From: Demequina sediminicola
GTDB taxonomy: Bacteria > Actinomycetota > Actinomycetes > Actinomycetales > Demequinaceae
NCBI RefSeq assembly: GCF_000975055.1
Contig: NZ_BBRB01000003.1
Coordinates: 62,001 to 126,000, forward strand
Direction of reading: 5' to 3'
Length of the DNA: 64,000 nucleotides
The notes under the pieces are model-generated. The model worked only from the letters and a program-made list of their open reading frames with translations. It had not been told where the DNA came from and did not search any database. Each line of letters opens with the position of its first letter. The stretch's first letter is position 1. The position numbers were made by a program, and so were the translations under genes. Shown here piece after piece: positions 56,354-64,000 of the stretch.

Positions 56354-58563
56354 GCTGTCGCTACCTCCTGGCCGCGCGAGACCGCAGCCGAGACATCGAC
56401 GGCAGTCACCTTGAATTCCGGCATCCCACTGATGGGGTCGGTGACGTCGTTGGTCAGACGGTTCGCGCTTCCGACGCCAGACCAGTGGAACGGCATGAAC
56501 ACGGTGTCGGGCCGAATATCCTCAGTGACGCGCACCGCCGCAAGACCTTCGCCACGAGCCGTTGTCAGTGCAGCAATGTCTCCCGCCGCGAGCCCCAGTC
56601 GGTCTGCCAACAGCGGGTGCATCTCCACAAACGGCTCGGGCTGCGCCTCTGCGAGTTCCGCCACCCGCCGCGTCTGGGCGCCAGACTGGTAGTGCTGAAG
56701 GACGCGACCCGTGACGAGATACAGCGGCGCAGCCTCGCGAACATCGTCCGCGGGATCGTGATGGTTCACGGCGACCATGCGCGCCCGCCCATCGGGAGTG
56801 GGGAACCCGTCGAGAAAGACGCGAGGTGTCCCCGCGTGTTTGGAGCTCGGCACCGGCCAGAACAGTTCCTCACCAGCGTCGAGGCGCTCATACGTCACGC
56901 CCGAGTAGTCAGCCTTGCCCCCAGCCGATGCTCGCGCGAGTTCCGCAAACACCTCACCGGGGTCATCGGAGAACCCCTCGGTCACACCCAACCGTGAGGC
57001 AAGTTCGCCAAGAATCCACAGTTCGCTCCGGGCATCACCAGGTGCGGGCACTGCCGCGCGCCGACGAATAATGCGGCCTTCGAGGTTGGTCATCGTCCCC
57101 GACTCCTCCGCCCATTGCGTGACCGGCAGGATCACGTCAGCCTCAAGTGCCGTCTCGGAGGGCACCATGTCGCACACGACCAACAGGTCCAACCGCGCCA
57201 GGCTCTCGCGCACTCTGTCCGCGTTCGGCGCCGAGACCACCACATTCGATCCGTGAACCAGCAATGCACGCGGCCCACCGTCGGTACCGAGCGAATGCAG
57301 CAGTTCCATCGCGGGAACTCCCGGCCCTGGGAGGTCGTCGGCGTCGATACCCCACACGGCAGCGACATGCTCACGTGCCGCAGGGTCGGTGATCATGCGG
57401 TAGCCAGGGAGTTGGTCTGACTTCTGTCCGTGCTCGCGCCCACCTTGGCCGTTGCCCTGACCCGTGACCGGACCGAATCCCGAGCCTTCGCGCCCGATCA
57501 AACCCAGCAACAACGCCACGTTGATCGCAGCTGTCACACCATCGGCGCCCTGGCTCATCTGCTCGAGCCCTCGGCCAGTCAAGACATACACACCCCGCCC
57601 GCCGCGCGCAGGAGACGCGGCGGCCAACAGCCGGGCAGCGCGACGCAGTTCCTCTGCCGGGACACCGCAGACCGATTCAGCACGCTCGGGCCACCATGCG
57701 GCCACACTGCGCCGCACATCGTCCAGGCCAGTCACACGCTCAGCGAGATAGCCCGTGTCCGTGAGGCCCTCGGCGAGCAACACGTGGGCAATCGCGAGCA
57801 GCACCACCAGATCTGTGCCAGGAACGGGCGCCATATGAATGCCCTTGCCGTCCTGCGTGAGCTTTGCAGTCGCCGTCACCCGAGGGTCCGTCACGATCAG
57901 CCCGCCGCGCTCGCGGACACCCGCAAGGTGCTGAACAAAGGGCGGCATAGTTGCGGCCATGTTCGAGCCCACGATGAGCACCGCGTCGGCCCCATTGAGG
58001 TCGGCGAGCGGGAATCCCAGCCCTCGGTCCATCCCCAACGCCCGGTTCGAGGCCGCCGCAGCAGACGACATGCAAAAGCGCCCGTTGTAGTCGATGTAGG
58101 GGGTCTTCAGCGCTACTCGGGCAAACTTGCCGAGCGCGTACGCCTTCTCGTTGGTGAGCCCCCCGCCTCCAAAGACCGCCACCGCATCGTTCCCGTGGCT
58201 GCCCTGAATGCGCCGCAACTCCGTCGCGACCACGTCGAGGGCCTCGTCCCAGTCGGTTTCACGGAAGCCACCATCGGCCATGCGGATCAGCGGCGACACA
58301 ATACGGTCACTCGCACGAAGCACCTCGGCGGACGTCCAGCCTTTCTGGCACAGCCCTCCCCTGTTGGTGGGGAAATCACGACCTGACACCTCCACGGGCA
58401 GAGCGCCCGTCGGTGTCGACTGCAGCGTTTGCGCGCACTGGAGCGCGCAATACGGGCAGTGAGTCGCGACCGTGCCGCCCGAGATGATGTCCGGCCCGGG
58501 CGATACGGTCCTAGGCGACACCACCCCAGACGGCACAGCGCCGTGCGATGCGGGCACGTTCAC
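56350..58563 (-). CDS. Assimilatory nitrate reductase catalytic subunit
   Basis: A 737-residue molybdopterin oxidoreductase that reduces nitrate to nitrite. The N-terminal [4Fe-4S] motif is CPYCALQCAQTLQ with a fourth Cys in GGLCQKGW. YNGRFCMSSAAAASNRALG precedes the Moco-binding core, and the C-terminal dinucleotide-binding domain starts near PLYLVTGRVLQHYQSG. No signal peptide or Tat motif is seen, so it is cytoplasmic. GTG 58563 overlaps the narK stop by 4 bp. Equivalent genes are called nasC, nasA or narB. Confidence 0.92.
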   Translation of the reverse strand: MNVPASHGAVPSGVVSPRTVSPGPDIISGGTVATHCPYCALQCAQTLQSTPTGALPVEVSGRDFPTNRGGLCQKGWTSAEVLRASDRIVSPLIRMADGGFRETDWDEALDVVATELRRIQGSHGNDAVAVFGGGGLTNEKAYALGKFARVALKTPYIDYNGRFCMSSAAAASNRALGMDRGLGFPLADLNGADAVLIVGSNMAATMPPFVQHLAGVRERGGLIVTDPRVTATAKLTQDGKGIHMAPVPGTDLVVLLAIAHVLLAEGLTDTGYLAERVTGLDDVRRSVAAWWPERAESVCGVPAEELRRAARLLAAASPARGGRGVYVLTGRGLEQMSQGADGVTAAINVALLLGLIGREGSGFGPVTGQGNGQGGREHGQKSDQLPGYRMITDPAAREHVAAVWGIDADDLPGPGVPAMELLHSLGTDGGPRALLVHGSNVVVSAPNADRVRESLARLDLLVVCDMVPSETALEADVILPVTQWAEESGTMTNLEGRIIRRRAAVPAPGDARSELWILGELASRLGVTEGFSDDPGEVFAELARASAGGKADYSGVTYERLDAGEELFWPVPSSKHAGTPRVFLDGFPTPDGRARMVAVNHHDPADDVREAAPLYLVTGRVLQHYQSGAQTRRVAELAEAQPEPFVEMHPLLADRLGLAAGDIAALTTARGEGLAAVRVTEDIRPDTVFMPFHWSGVGSANRLTNDVTDPISGMPEFKVTAVDVSAAVSRGQEVATA

Positions 58564-59999
58564 ACCCCTGCCATGCGTGAGCCCTTGCGGACGTAGAAGA
58601 CCCACGTCAGCAAAGCCATGACAAGGAACACTCCGACGTAGAGCTGGAGAGCAGGCACAATCGATCCGTCGAACATCTCGCGTGACCACTTGTAGACGAA
58701 CGGGATCGCAAACCCGCCAAAGGCACCGATTGCGGAGATGATGCCGACTGCGCCTGCACTTTGACGCTTGTAGTCCAGGTCTGAGGCCTCGGTGCCGTCT
58801 CCCTCGGTGTCGCGCAGGCGGGTGAAGATCGACGGAATCATGCGGTACGTCGACCCATTGCCCAGGCCCGTAATGAGGAACAGCGCAAGGAATGACGCAA
58901 AGAACAGGCCCAGGTTCTCTTGCCGTACGCCCTGCACGGCCATGAGACCGGCTCCCGCCATGAGGATGAACGCCGCAATGGTGATGCGCGAACCGCCAAA
59001 GCGATCGGCGAGCTTCCCGCCGTAGGGACGCGCAAGAGATCCCAATAGCGCACCGAGGAAACCCCACGTCAGGGCGATGTCGGGACGGTCATAGACCACG
59101 GTGAGCAGCGTCGGAAAGGCCGCGGAGTAGCCGATGAATGATCCGAAGGTTCCGACGTAGAGGAACGCCATCATCCAGGTATGTCCGTGACGGAGCGACC
59201 GGGCGGTGGGCTTGGGATCTGCCTTGGCCTCGCGCAGGTTGTCCATGAACAGGAAGGCAAGCACCGCTGCCACCACAGCGAGCGGCAGATAGACCAGGCC
59301 CGCCATCGCGAGGCCGATGCCACCGATGCCGATGACGACCGGCACGAGCTTCTGGGCGACAGCAACACCGATGTTTCCGCCGGCCGCGTTGAGCCCGAGT
59401 GCCCACCCCTTTTCCTTGTCCGGGTAGAAGAAGGTGATGTTGGCCATCGACGAGGCGAAGTTTCCGCCACCAAAGCCCGCAGTGGCCGCGATCGCGAGCA
59501 GCACGCCAAAGGACGTATCCGGGCGTCCCACCACCCACGCGAGACCCAACGTGGGGATCACCAGTAGCAGCGCGGAGATAACGGTCCAGTTGCGGCCGCC
59601 GAAGATTGGCACGGCGAAGGTATAGGGAATGCGGAGGAACGCTCCGACACCTGAGGTGACGGCGAGGAGTGTGAGGCCCTCCTCTGCAGTGAGCGCCCAG
59701 CCGTTGGCGCCCGCCGAGACCAACACGCCAGCGTCATCGTAGGTGCCGTACATCCGGACCACGACGATGGACCACAGCATCCAGATGGAGAACCCGATGT
59801 GCTCGGCCACGATTGAAAAGATGAGGTTCCGGAAGGCGATGGCCTTGCCTTTGGCCTCCCAGAAAGCGGAGTCTTCCGGGGTCCAGCGCTCAATCCACCG
59901 GCCTGGGCCAACGACGCCGGGCTCCACGAGTCCCGATTCAGGCACTGCAGGCTCAGTTGATGCGGCGGCAACGGATACTTCGTGATCCTGAACGGCCAT
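58560..59999 (-). CDS. narK: Nitrate/nitrite MFS transporter
   Basis: A 479-residue 12-helix transporter of the nitrate/nitrite porter family. GFGGGNFASSMANITFFYPDKEKGWALGLNAAGGNIG contains the nitrate signature, and ITGLGNGSTYRMIPSIF the second one. An N-terminal tail of ~45 residues precedes the first helix. It is the first gene of the nitrate run; the promoter should be in the 297-bp gap upstream. Confidence 0.93.
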   Translation of the reverse strand: MAVQDHEVSVAAASTEPAVPESGLVEPGVVGPGRWIERWTPEDSAFWEAKGKAIAFRNLIFSIVAEHIGFSIWMLWSIVVVRMYGTYDDAGVLVSAGANGWALTAEEGLTLLAVTSGVGAFLRIPYTFAVPIFGGRNWTVISALLLVIPTLGLAWVVGRPDTSFGVLLAIAATAGFGGGNFASSMANITFFYPDKEKGWALGLNAAGGNIGVAVAQKLVPVVIGIGGIGLAMAGLVYLPLAVVAAVLAFLFMDNLREAKADPKPTARSLRHGHTWMMAFLYVGTFGSFIGYSAAFPTLLTVVYDRPDIALTWGFLGALLGSLARPYGGKLADRFGGSRITIAAFILMAGAGLMAVQGVRQENLGLFFASFLALFLITGLGNGSTYRMIPSIFTRLRDTEGDGTEASDLDYKRQSAGAVGIISAIGAFGGFAIPFVYKWSREMFDGSIVPALQLYVGVFLVMALLTWVFYVRKGSRMAGV

Positions 60000-60296
60000 G
60001 ACCCCTCCCGAGGGTTCCTTGAGTGACTGGATGTCCGGGCCATCGTTGGCTCAGGTGCGTCCCGCATCGACGCCCTTGCGGACAACTCTCAAGGTAGAGA
60101 GGGGGTGTTTCGCCTATCGGCGGTTTGTGTGAACCTCCTGCGAACTCTTTCTCACAGGCGAGCGCTCAGCTCTGTGAGAAGCATGACCTCAACTGCGCGC
60201 TAGCGGTGCGTGAGTGCCCATTCCGGCCAGCAATGGGCACTCAGACACCACTGCAGCGCAGCGTCGTGGCGCAGCGCGGGGTGAAACGGCGGAGCG
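60000..60296. other. Intergenic region upstream of narK
   Basis: This 297-bp gap separates the end of hemL from narK on the same strand. It should hold the nitrate operon promoter. The clearest signal is the dyad at 60149-60180. A weak AC-n9-AC pattern (TGAAC-n6-CGAAC, 60130-60145) resembles a GlnR half-site. I could not assign -35/-10 boxes with confidence. No coding sequence is evident. Confidence 0.5.
60149..60180. promoter_or_regulatory. Nested dyad upstream of narK
   Basis: TTCTCACAG (60149-60157) and CTGTGAGAA (60172-60180) are perfect complements with a 14-bp spacer that itself contains the palindrome GAGCGCTC (60160-60167). It lies about 150-180 bp upstream of the narK ATG. It could be a regulator site (NnaR, GlnR or other) or a hemL transcript end structure; no T-tract follows. 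Confidence 0.4.
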
Positions 60297-61595
60297 CTAC
60301 TGGCGCTGCGCCCAAGACGCGACAGCCGCGATCGTGGCGTCAATGTCGGCATCGCTATGGGCATCGGACACGAACCACGTCTCGAAGGCACTCGGCGGCA
60401 GGTACACACCATCCGCATTCAACGAGTGGAACAGGCGTGCAAAGGCGTTTGTGTCTTGCGCGGCTGCCTGCTCGAACGTCACGGGAGCCTCGGACAGCCC
60501 GAGGAAGAACGATGCCAGGGTGCCCGCACGACCGACCGCGTGGGTGATACCCGCGGAGGTGAGGGCACCGGAGACTCCCTCGGCCAACGCATCGGCCCGG
60601 CGAGAAATGCCTGTGTACACGTCATCAGTCAGCAGGCGCATGGTCGCCAGACCAGCGGCGACTGCGACGGGGTTACCGGACAGCGTTCCTGCCTGGTACA
60701 CCGGACCCACGGGAGCCAGATAGTCCATCAGTTCGGTACGTCCGCCCAGTGCGGCCACCGGCATTCCACCACCGATGACCTTGCCGAAGGTCACCAGATC
60801 GGGCTGCCAAGGCTCGACTCCGGCCGCGAGGTCCAGGTCCCGCTCGACGCCCCAGTATCCGGAGGCGCTCGCACGGAAGCCCGTCAGGACTTCGTCGACG
60901 ATGAAGACGGCGCCCTCGTTGCGGCACAGGGTTGCGATGAGCCGGTTGAATCCGCGCGGAGGCGTCACCGTGCCCATGTTGGCCGGTGCGGCCTCGGTGA
61001 TCACGGCCGCGATGCTCTCGCCGTGTTCAGCGAATGCGGCGGTCAGAGCGTCCTCGTCGCCGTAGGGCAGCACCAGCGTGTCGACAGCTGCCCCGGCGGT
61101 GACACCTGCAGAGTCCGGCACTCCTGCGGTCGCGAGTCCGGATCCGGCGGCTACCAAGAGGGCGTCGGAGTGTCCGTGATAGCACCCCGCGAACTTGATG
61201 ATCTTGTCGCGTCCAGTGGCGCCACGGGCCAACCGGATCGCGGTCATCGTTGCCTCGGTACCGGTGGACACCAAGCGGACCCGCTCGGCAGGCGCATAGC
61301 GGCCGCGGATCTCTTCGGCGAGCTCCACTTCGCGTTCAGTCGTGGCACCAAAAGACAATCCCCGTGCGGCCGCTTCTTGCACAGCCTGCACCACGGTGGG
61401 GTGCGCGTGCCCCAGAATCGCTGGCCCCCACGAGCCGACGTAATCGATGTACTCGCGGCCATCAGCGTCAGTGACGCGCGCTCCAGAGGCAGAAGCAATA
61501 GGTGTGGGCTCTCCCCCGACGCCATTCCATGCGCGTACCGGTGAGTTCACACCGCCAGGCAAGATCGCAGCTGCACGTTCACTTCGCACACTCAT
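60297..61595 (-). CDS. hemL: Glutamate-1-semialdehyde 2,1-aminomutase
   Basis: A 432-residue PLP enzyme producing 5-aminolevulinate by the C5 pathway. [13 protein letters not shown] and [18 protein letters not shown] hold the cofactor-binding Asp and Lys. ATG 61595 follows AAGGAGG and overlaps the hemB stop by 4 bp. Confidence 0.96.
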   Translation of the reverse strand: MSVRSERAAAILPGGVNSPVRAWNGVGGEPTPIASASGARVTDADGREYIDYVGSWGPAILGHAHPTVVQAVQEAAARGLSFGATTEREVELAEEIRGRYAPAERVRLVSTGTEATMTAIRLARGATGRDKIIKFAGCYHGHSDALLVAAGSGLATAGVPDSAGVTAGAAVDTLVLPYGDEDALTAAFAEHGESIAAVITEAAPANMGTVTPPRGFNRLIATLCRNEGAVFIVDEVLTGFRASASGYWGVERDLDLAAGVEPWQPDLVTFGKVIGGGMPVAALGGRTELMDYLAPVGPVYQAGTLSGNPVAVAAGLATMRLLTDDVYTGISRRADALAEGVSGALTSAGITHAVGRAGTLASFFLGLSEAPVTFEQAAAQDTNAFARLFHSLNADGVYLPPSAFETWFVSDAHSDADIDATIAAVASWAQRQ

Positions 61596-62575
61596 GAGTC
61601 CTCCTTCAACCACCGGGCGACTTCAATCGCCGCATACGTCAACACGATGTCTCCCCCGGCGCGCACAATCGAGGTCACGGCCTCCACGTGCGCTGCACGG
61701 CGATCAATCCAGCCACGCTCGGCGGCCGCTTCAATCTGTGAATACTCTCCAGAAACGTGGTACGCCGCCACGGGCACGGCCGATGCCGCGGCAACATCCG
61801 CGAGCACGTCCAGATACGGCAAGGCCGGCTTCACCATCAGGAAATCGGCACCTTCGGCCTCATCGATGTTTGCCTCGACAGAGCCCTCGCGACGGTTCGC
61901 GGGGTCCATTTGATAGGTCTTGCGGTCGCCATCGAGTTGGCTCTCGACTGCTTCACGGAATGGCCCGTACGCCGCAGAAGCGTACTTAGCGCTATACGCC
62001 AGGATGCTGGTGTCGATGAAGCCTTCACGGTCCAGCGCCGCACGCACTGCTGCGACCTGGCCATCCATCATTCCGCTCAGCCCCAGAACATCCGCACCGG
62101 CGCGAGCTTGGGCCACACCCATGCGCGCGTAGAGCTCCAAGGTCGCATCGTTGTCGACTGAGCCGTCATCCGTCAGCACACCGCAGTGGCCGTGGTCAGT
62201 GAATTCGTCCAGGCAGAGATCTGCCATGACCACCAGGCGCCCGGCAGCCGCTTCGACGGCGCACTCGATGGCGATGTTGAGGATCCCCTCGGGCTCACAA
62301 GCCTGGGAGCCCGTTGCGTCGCGAGTCTCCGGGATCGCAAACAGCATCACACCGCCGACGCCCGCTTCAACCGCGTCCTCGATCACCTGCGGCAACGTCT
62401 CGAGTGCGTGCTGCGAGACCCCGGGGAGTGAGTCGATCGGCCGCGACACTGTGAGGCCCTCTCGCACGAAGACTGGCAACACCAACTGTGCGGGCTGGGG
62501 ACGTACCTCACGCACCAAACGGCGCATTGCTGGGCCCGTGCGCAAGCGGCGTGGGCGGCGCTGCATGGCGGTCAT
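61592..62575 (-). CDS. hemB: Porphobilinogen synthase
   Basis: A 327-residue enzyme that condenses two 5-aminolevulinates. The active-site lysines are in YSAKYAS and [10 protein letters not shown]. The metal segment [16 protein letters not shown] retains two of the three zinc cysteines of the CxC-x7-C type, with Asp in the middle position. Overlaps hemD by 4 bp. Confidence 0.96.
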   Translation of the reverse strand: MTAMQRRPRRLRTGPAMRRLVREVRPQPAQLVLPVFVREGLTVSRPIDSLPGVSQHALETLPQVIEDAVEAGVGGVMLFAIPETRDATGSQACEPEGILNIAIECAVEAAAGRLVVMADLCLDEFTDHGHCGVLTDDGSVDNDATLELYARMGVAQARAGADVLGLSGMMDGQVAAVRAALDREGFIDTSILAYSAKYASAAYGPFREAVESQLDGDRKTYQMDPANRREGSVEANIDEAEGADFLMVKPALPYLDVLADVAAASAVPVAAYHVSGEYSQIEAAAERGWIDRRAAHVEAVTSIVRAGGDIVLTYAAIEVARWLKEDS

Positions 62576-63558
62576 CGGCTCTCCGGGTCTACGGCGTCCT
62601 CGTCTTTGTCAGCGGGGCTCGCTGCACTGGCTGAACTGGCTACGCTGCCGGGGCTGGCGGGACTCACCACACTGCCGGGGCTGGCTGAGCTGGCAACGCT
62701 ACGGGCGCTCGGCGCATCGGCTGCGGCGTCGTGGTTCGCGACGTTGTCCTCTGCGACGTTGTCGCTCTCGACGGACTCATCGGATTCACCTTCAGGCGCC
62801 AGCGCTTCAATCAACCCAGCCACAATGCCGTCATAGGACGGCGCCTGCGCCACGGCTGCAACCGTCAGGCCTGCGCCCCGTGCCGCAGCAGCTGTCATGT
62901 CACCGATCGCGATGATGGTGGTGTCAGGGTGCATCTCTGGGCACGTCACCGCGAGACGCTCTGCCACGGAGCCTGAGGTGAGCAACACCCCATCGAATTC
63001 TCCGTCGGCGAGCATTTCTCGAACGTCGGGGTCTGGGCCGTCACCGTCGACGGTGCGGTAGGCCTCAACCACGTCTACATGCCAACCCTTACGCTCCAGG
63101 CCACGCTCCACCACAGGCGAGGCAAGGTTGCCGAGCGGAGCCAGCACCCGACCTGTGCCTTCGGGGAAGTCCGCAACGATGCCGCGAGCATTCTGCTTGT
63201 CAGTGGGGACCAAGTCGATGGCGAGTCCCACTTCTTCGCAGACGGCTCGGGTGGCTTCTCCCACGGTGGCGACCTTGGCGTCCGGTTGGGGGTTGCTCAG
63301 CCGCATGCCGCGGGAGCGAGCAATCCTGTCCATGGCCAGCACTGCATTGCGGCTGGTGACCACCATCCAGGAGTAGTCACCTGAGCACCACGCGAGGGTG
63401 GCATCTTCCAAGTGCTCGGGCGAAGCGGGTCCGGAGATCGCGATGAACTCCACTTCCTCGACCAAGGCGCCCGCATCGGCAAGGCGTTGCGCGAGGTGAC
63501 GACGCTGGGCCGTGACGGGAATGAGCAGGCGCTTGCCCTGCACGTGTGACAGGTCCAT
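62572..63558 (-). CDS. hemD: Uroporphyrinogen-III synthase
   Basis: A 328-residue HemD. The bilobed fold has [58 protein letters not shown] and [16 protein letters not shown]. Residues beyond ~255 are not part of the enzyme: they are acidic, then a Ser/Ala/Pro-rich tail with three 9-residue repeats, and are probably disordered. It lies 3 bp after hemC. Confidence 0.93.
   Translation of the reverse strand: MDLSHVQGKRLLIPVTAQRRHLAQRLADAGALVEEVEFIAISGPASPEHLEDATLAWCSGDYSWMVVTSRNAVLAMDRIARSRGMRLSNPQPDAKVATVGEATRAVCEEVGLAIDLVPTDKQNARGIVADFPEGTGRVLAPLGNLASPVVERGLERKGWHVDVVEAYRTVDGDGPDPDVREMLADGEFDGVLLTSGSVAERLAVTCPEMHPDTTIIAIGDMTAAAARGAGLTVAAVAQAPSYDGIVAGLIEALAPEGESDESVESDNVAEDNVANHDAAADAPSARSVASSASPGSVVSPASPGSVASSASAASPADKDEDAVDPESR
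62629..62709 (-). repeat. Three 27-bp repeats in the hemD tail
   Basis: Units 62629-62655, 62656-62682 and 62683-62709 encode [18 protein letters not shown] and SARSVASSA. The in-frame 27-bp period would allow length change by slippage without affecting the catalytic domains. Confidence 0.8.
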
Positions 63559-63561
63559 CAG

Positions 63562-64000
63562 TTAACTACCTCCCATGAGTCGCCCGGCACCGCGGCCAAG
63601 CAGCGTGAACCCGGTGCTCCGTCCGAGCGAAGCCGCTTCGGTGGCGGAACCGGTGGTGGTTTCGTTCAACGACAGTGTGCCGTTTCCGTTCACGACGCGC
63701 GCCTTCAAGGTCATCACACCGTTGGCAATCGTGGCGTATGCGGCCACAGGTGCCGCGCATCCGGCGTCAAGCACACCCAGGACGGCGCGTTCTGCATTGA
63801 CAGCTCGACGGGTGTCGATGTGGTCGAGGCTACGCACTACGTCAGCCCACTCGGGGTCGGCGTCGGGCAGCACCTCGACGGCAAGAGCGCCTTGCCCGGG
63901 CGCGGGAAGCATTTGCGAAGGATCGAGAAGTGTCGTGGCCTCGTCACTACGGCCGATGCGGTTAAGGCCCGCAGCAGCGAGCACGACGCCGTCGAGGCCG
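63562..64000 (-). CDS. hemC: Hydroxymethylbilane synthase, C-terminal part
   Basis: The last ~145 residues of porphobilinogen deaminase; the start lies beyond the right edge. VLAAAGLNRIG and LPAPGQGALAVEV belong to domain 2; LDAGCAAPVAAYA contains the Cys that carries the dipyrromethane cofactor. First gene seen of the hemC-hemD-hemB-hemL run. Confidence 0.94.
   Translation of the reverse strand, partial: GLDGVVLAAAGLNRIGRSDEATTLLDPSQMLPAPGQGALAVEVLPDADPEWADVVRSLDHIDTRRAVNAERAVLGVLDAGCAAPVAAYATIANGVMTLKARVVNGNGTLSLNETTTGSATEAASLGRSTGFTLLGRGAGRLMGGS

Noticed and set aside
60130..60145. GlnR site upstream of narK (TGAAC-n6-CGAAC)
   Set aside because: AC spacing is right for two half-sites but the flanking bases and the next half-site do not fit, so it is too weak to list as a feature.

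Overview
The window looks like chromosomal DNA from a high-GC actinobacterium, most likely in or near the Micrococcales. That placement is inferred from GC-rich codon use, many GTG/TTG starts, 4-bp start/stop overlaps, apparently leaderless promoters, and the gene order hrcA-dnaJ-rsmE-HIT-phoH-ybeY-era beside lepA-hemW. I see no rRNA, tRNA, CRISPR array, insertion sequence or prophage. Both ends cut genes: dgt on the left and hemC on the right.

Layout. 1-2.8 kb: the start of dgt (minus), then two plus-strand accessory genes (an AbiEi-like/DUF559 fusion and a RibD/DHFR-like reductase) lying between two copies of a 56-bp nested palindrome. 2.8-6.7 kb: dusB, a YibE/F membrane protein and glyS. 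6.8-10.5 kb: a zinc operon, znuA-znuC-znuB-zur plus a DedA-like gene, behind a Zur-type box. 10.4-15.1 kb: uppS, recO, a lipoprotein, leuA with a leucine-codon leader peptide and hairpin, and a TM2 protein. 15.3-21.0 kb: a heat-shock/translation operon (hrcA-dnaJ-rsmE-HIT-phoH-ybeY-era) behind a CIRCE element. 21.3-28.1 kb: two DUF4870 genes, lepA-hemW, a GGDEF-EAL protein, a membrane-anchored PemK-like protein and rpsT. 28.2-36.8 kb: comEA-comEC-holA, degV, a TrmH-family methylase and leuS.

37-64 kb is one functional block. On the plus strand are mogA-moaE-moaA and then a HTH-Mop regulator with modA-modB-modC, covering molybdenum cofactor steps and molybdate import. Converging on it from the right is a run of about 17 kb and 15 minus-strand genes: narK, nitrate reductase, its FAD/2Fe-2S partner, two nirB copies, nirD, cysG, an NnaR-type regulator, sirB, moeB, moeA, moaC, mobA, DUF6457 and moaD. 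Nearly all neighbours overlap by 4 bp. Upstream is hemC-hemD-hemB-hemL. Together these genes can import nitrate, reduce it through nitrite to ammonium, and supply the Moco, siroheme and common tetrapyrrole precursors the enzymes need.

The least explained features are five intergenic nested palindromes in two size classes (56 and 62 bp). Two pairs of them bracket small accessory genes, and two copies sit beside tandem repeats. Other points of interest are a perfect 10-bp inverted repeat overlapping the promoter of the HTH-Mop regulator, the nirB duplication, and a GlnR-like site between the two nirB copies.
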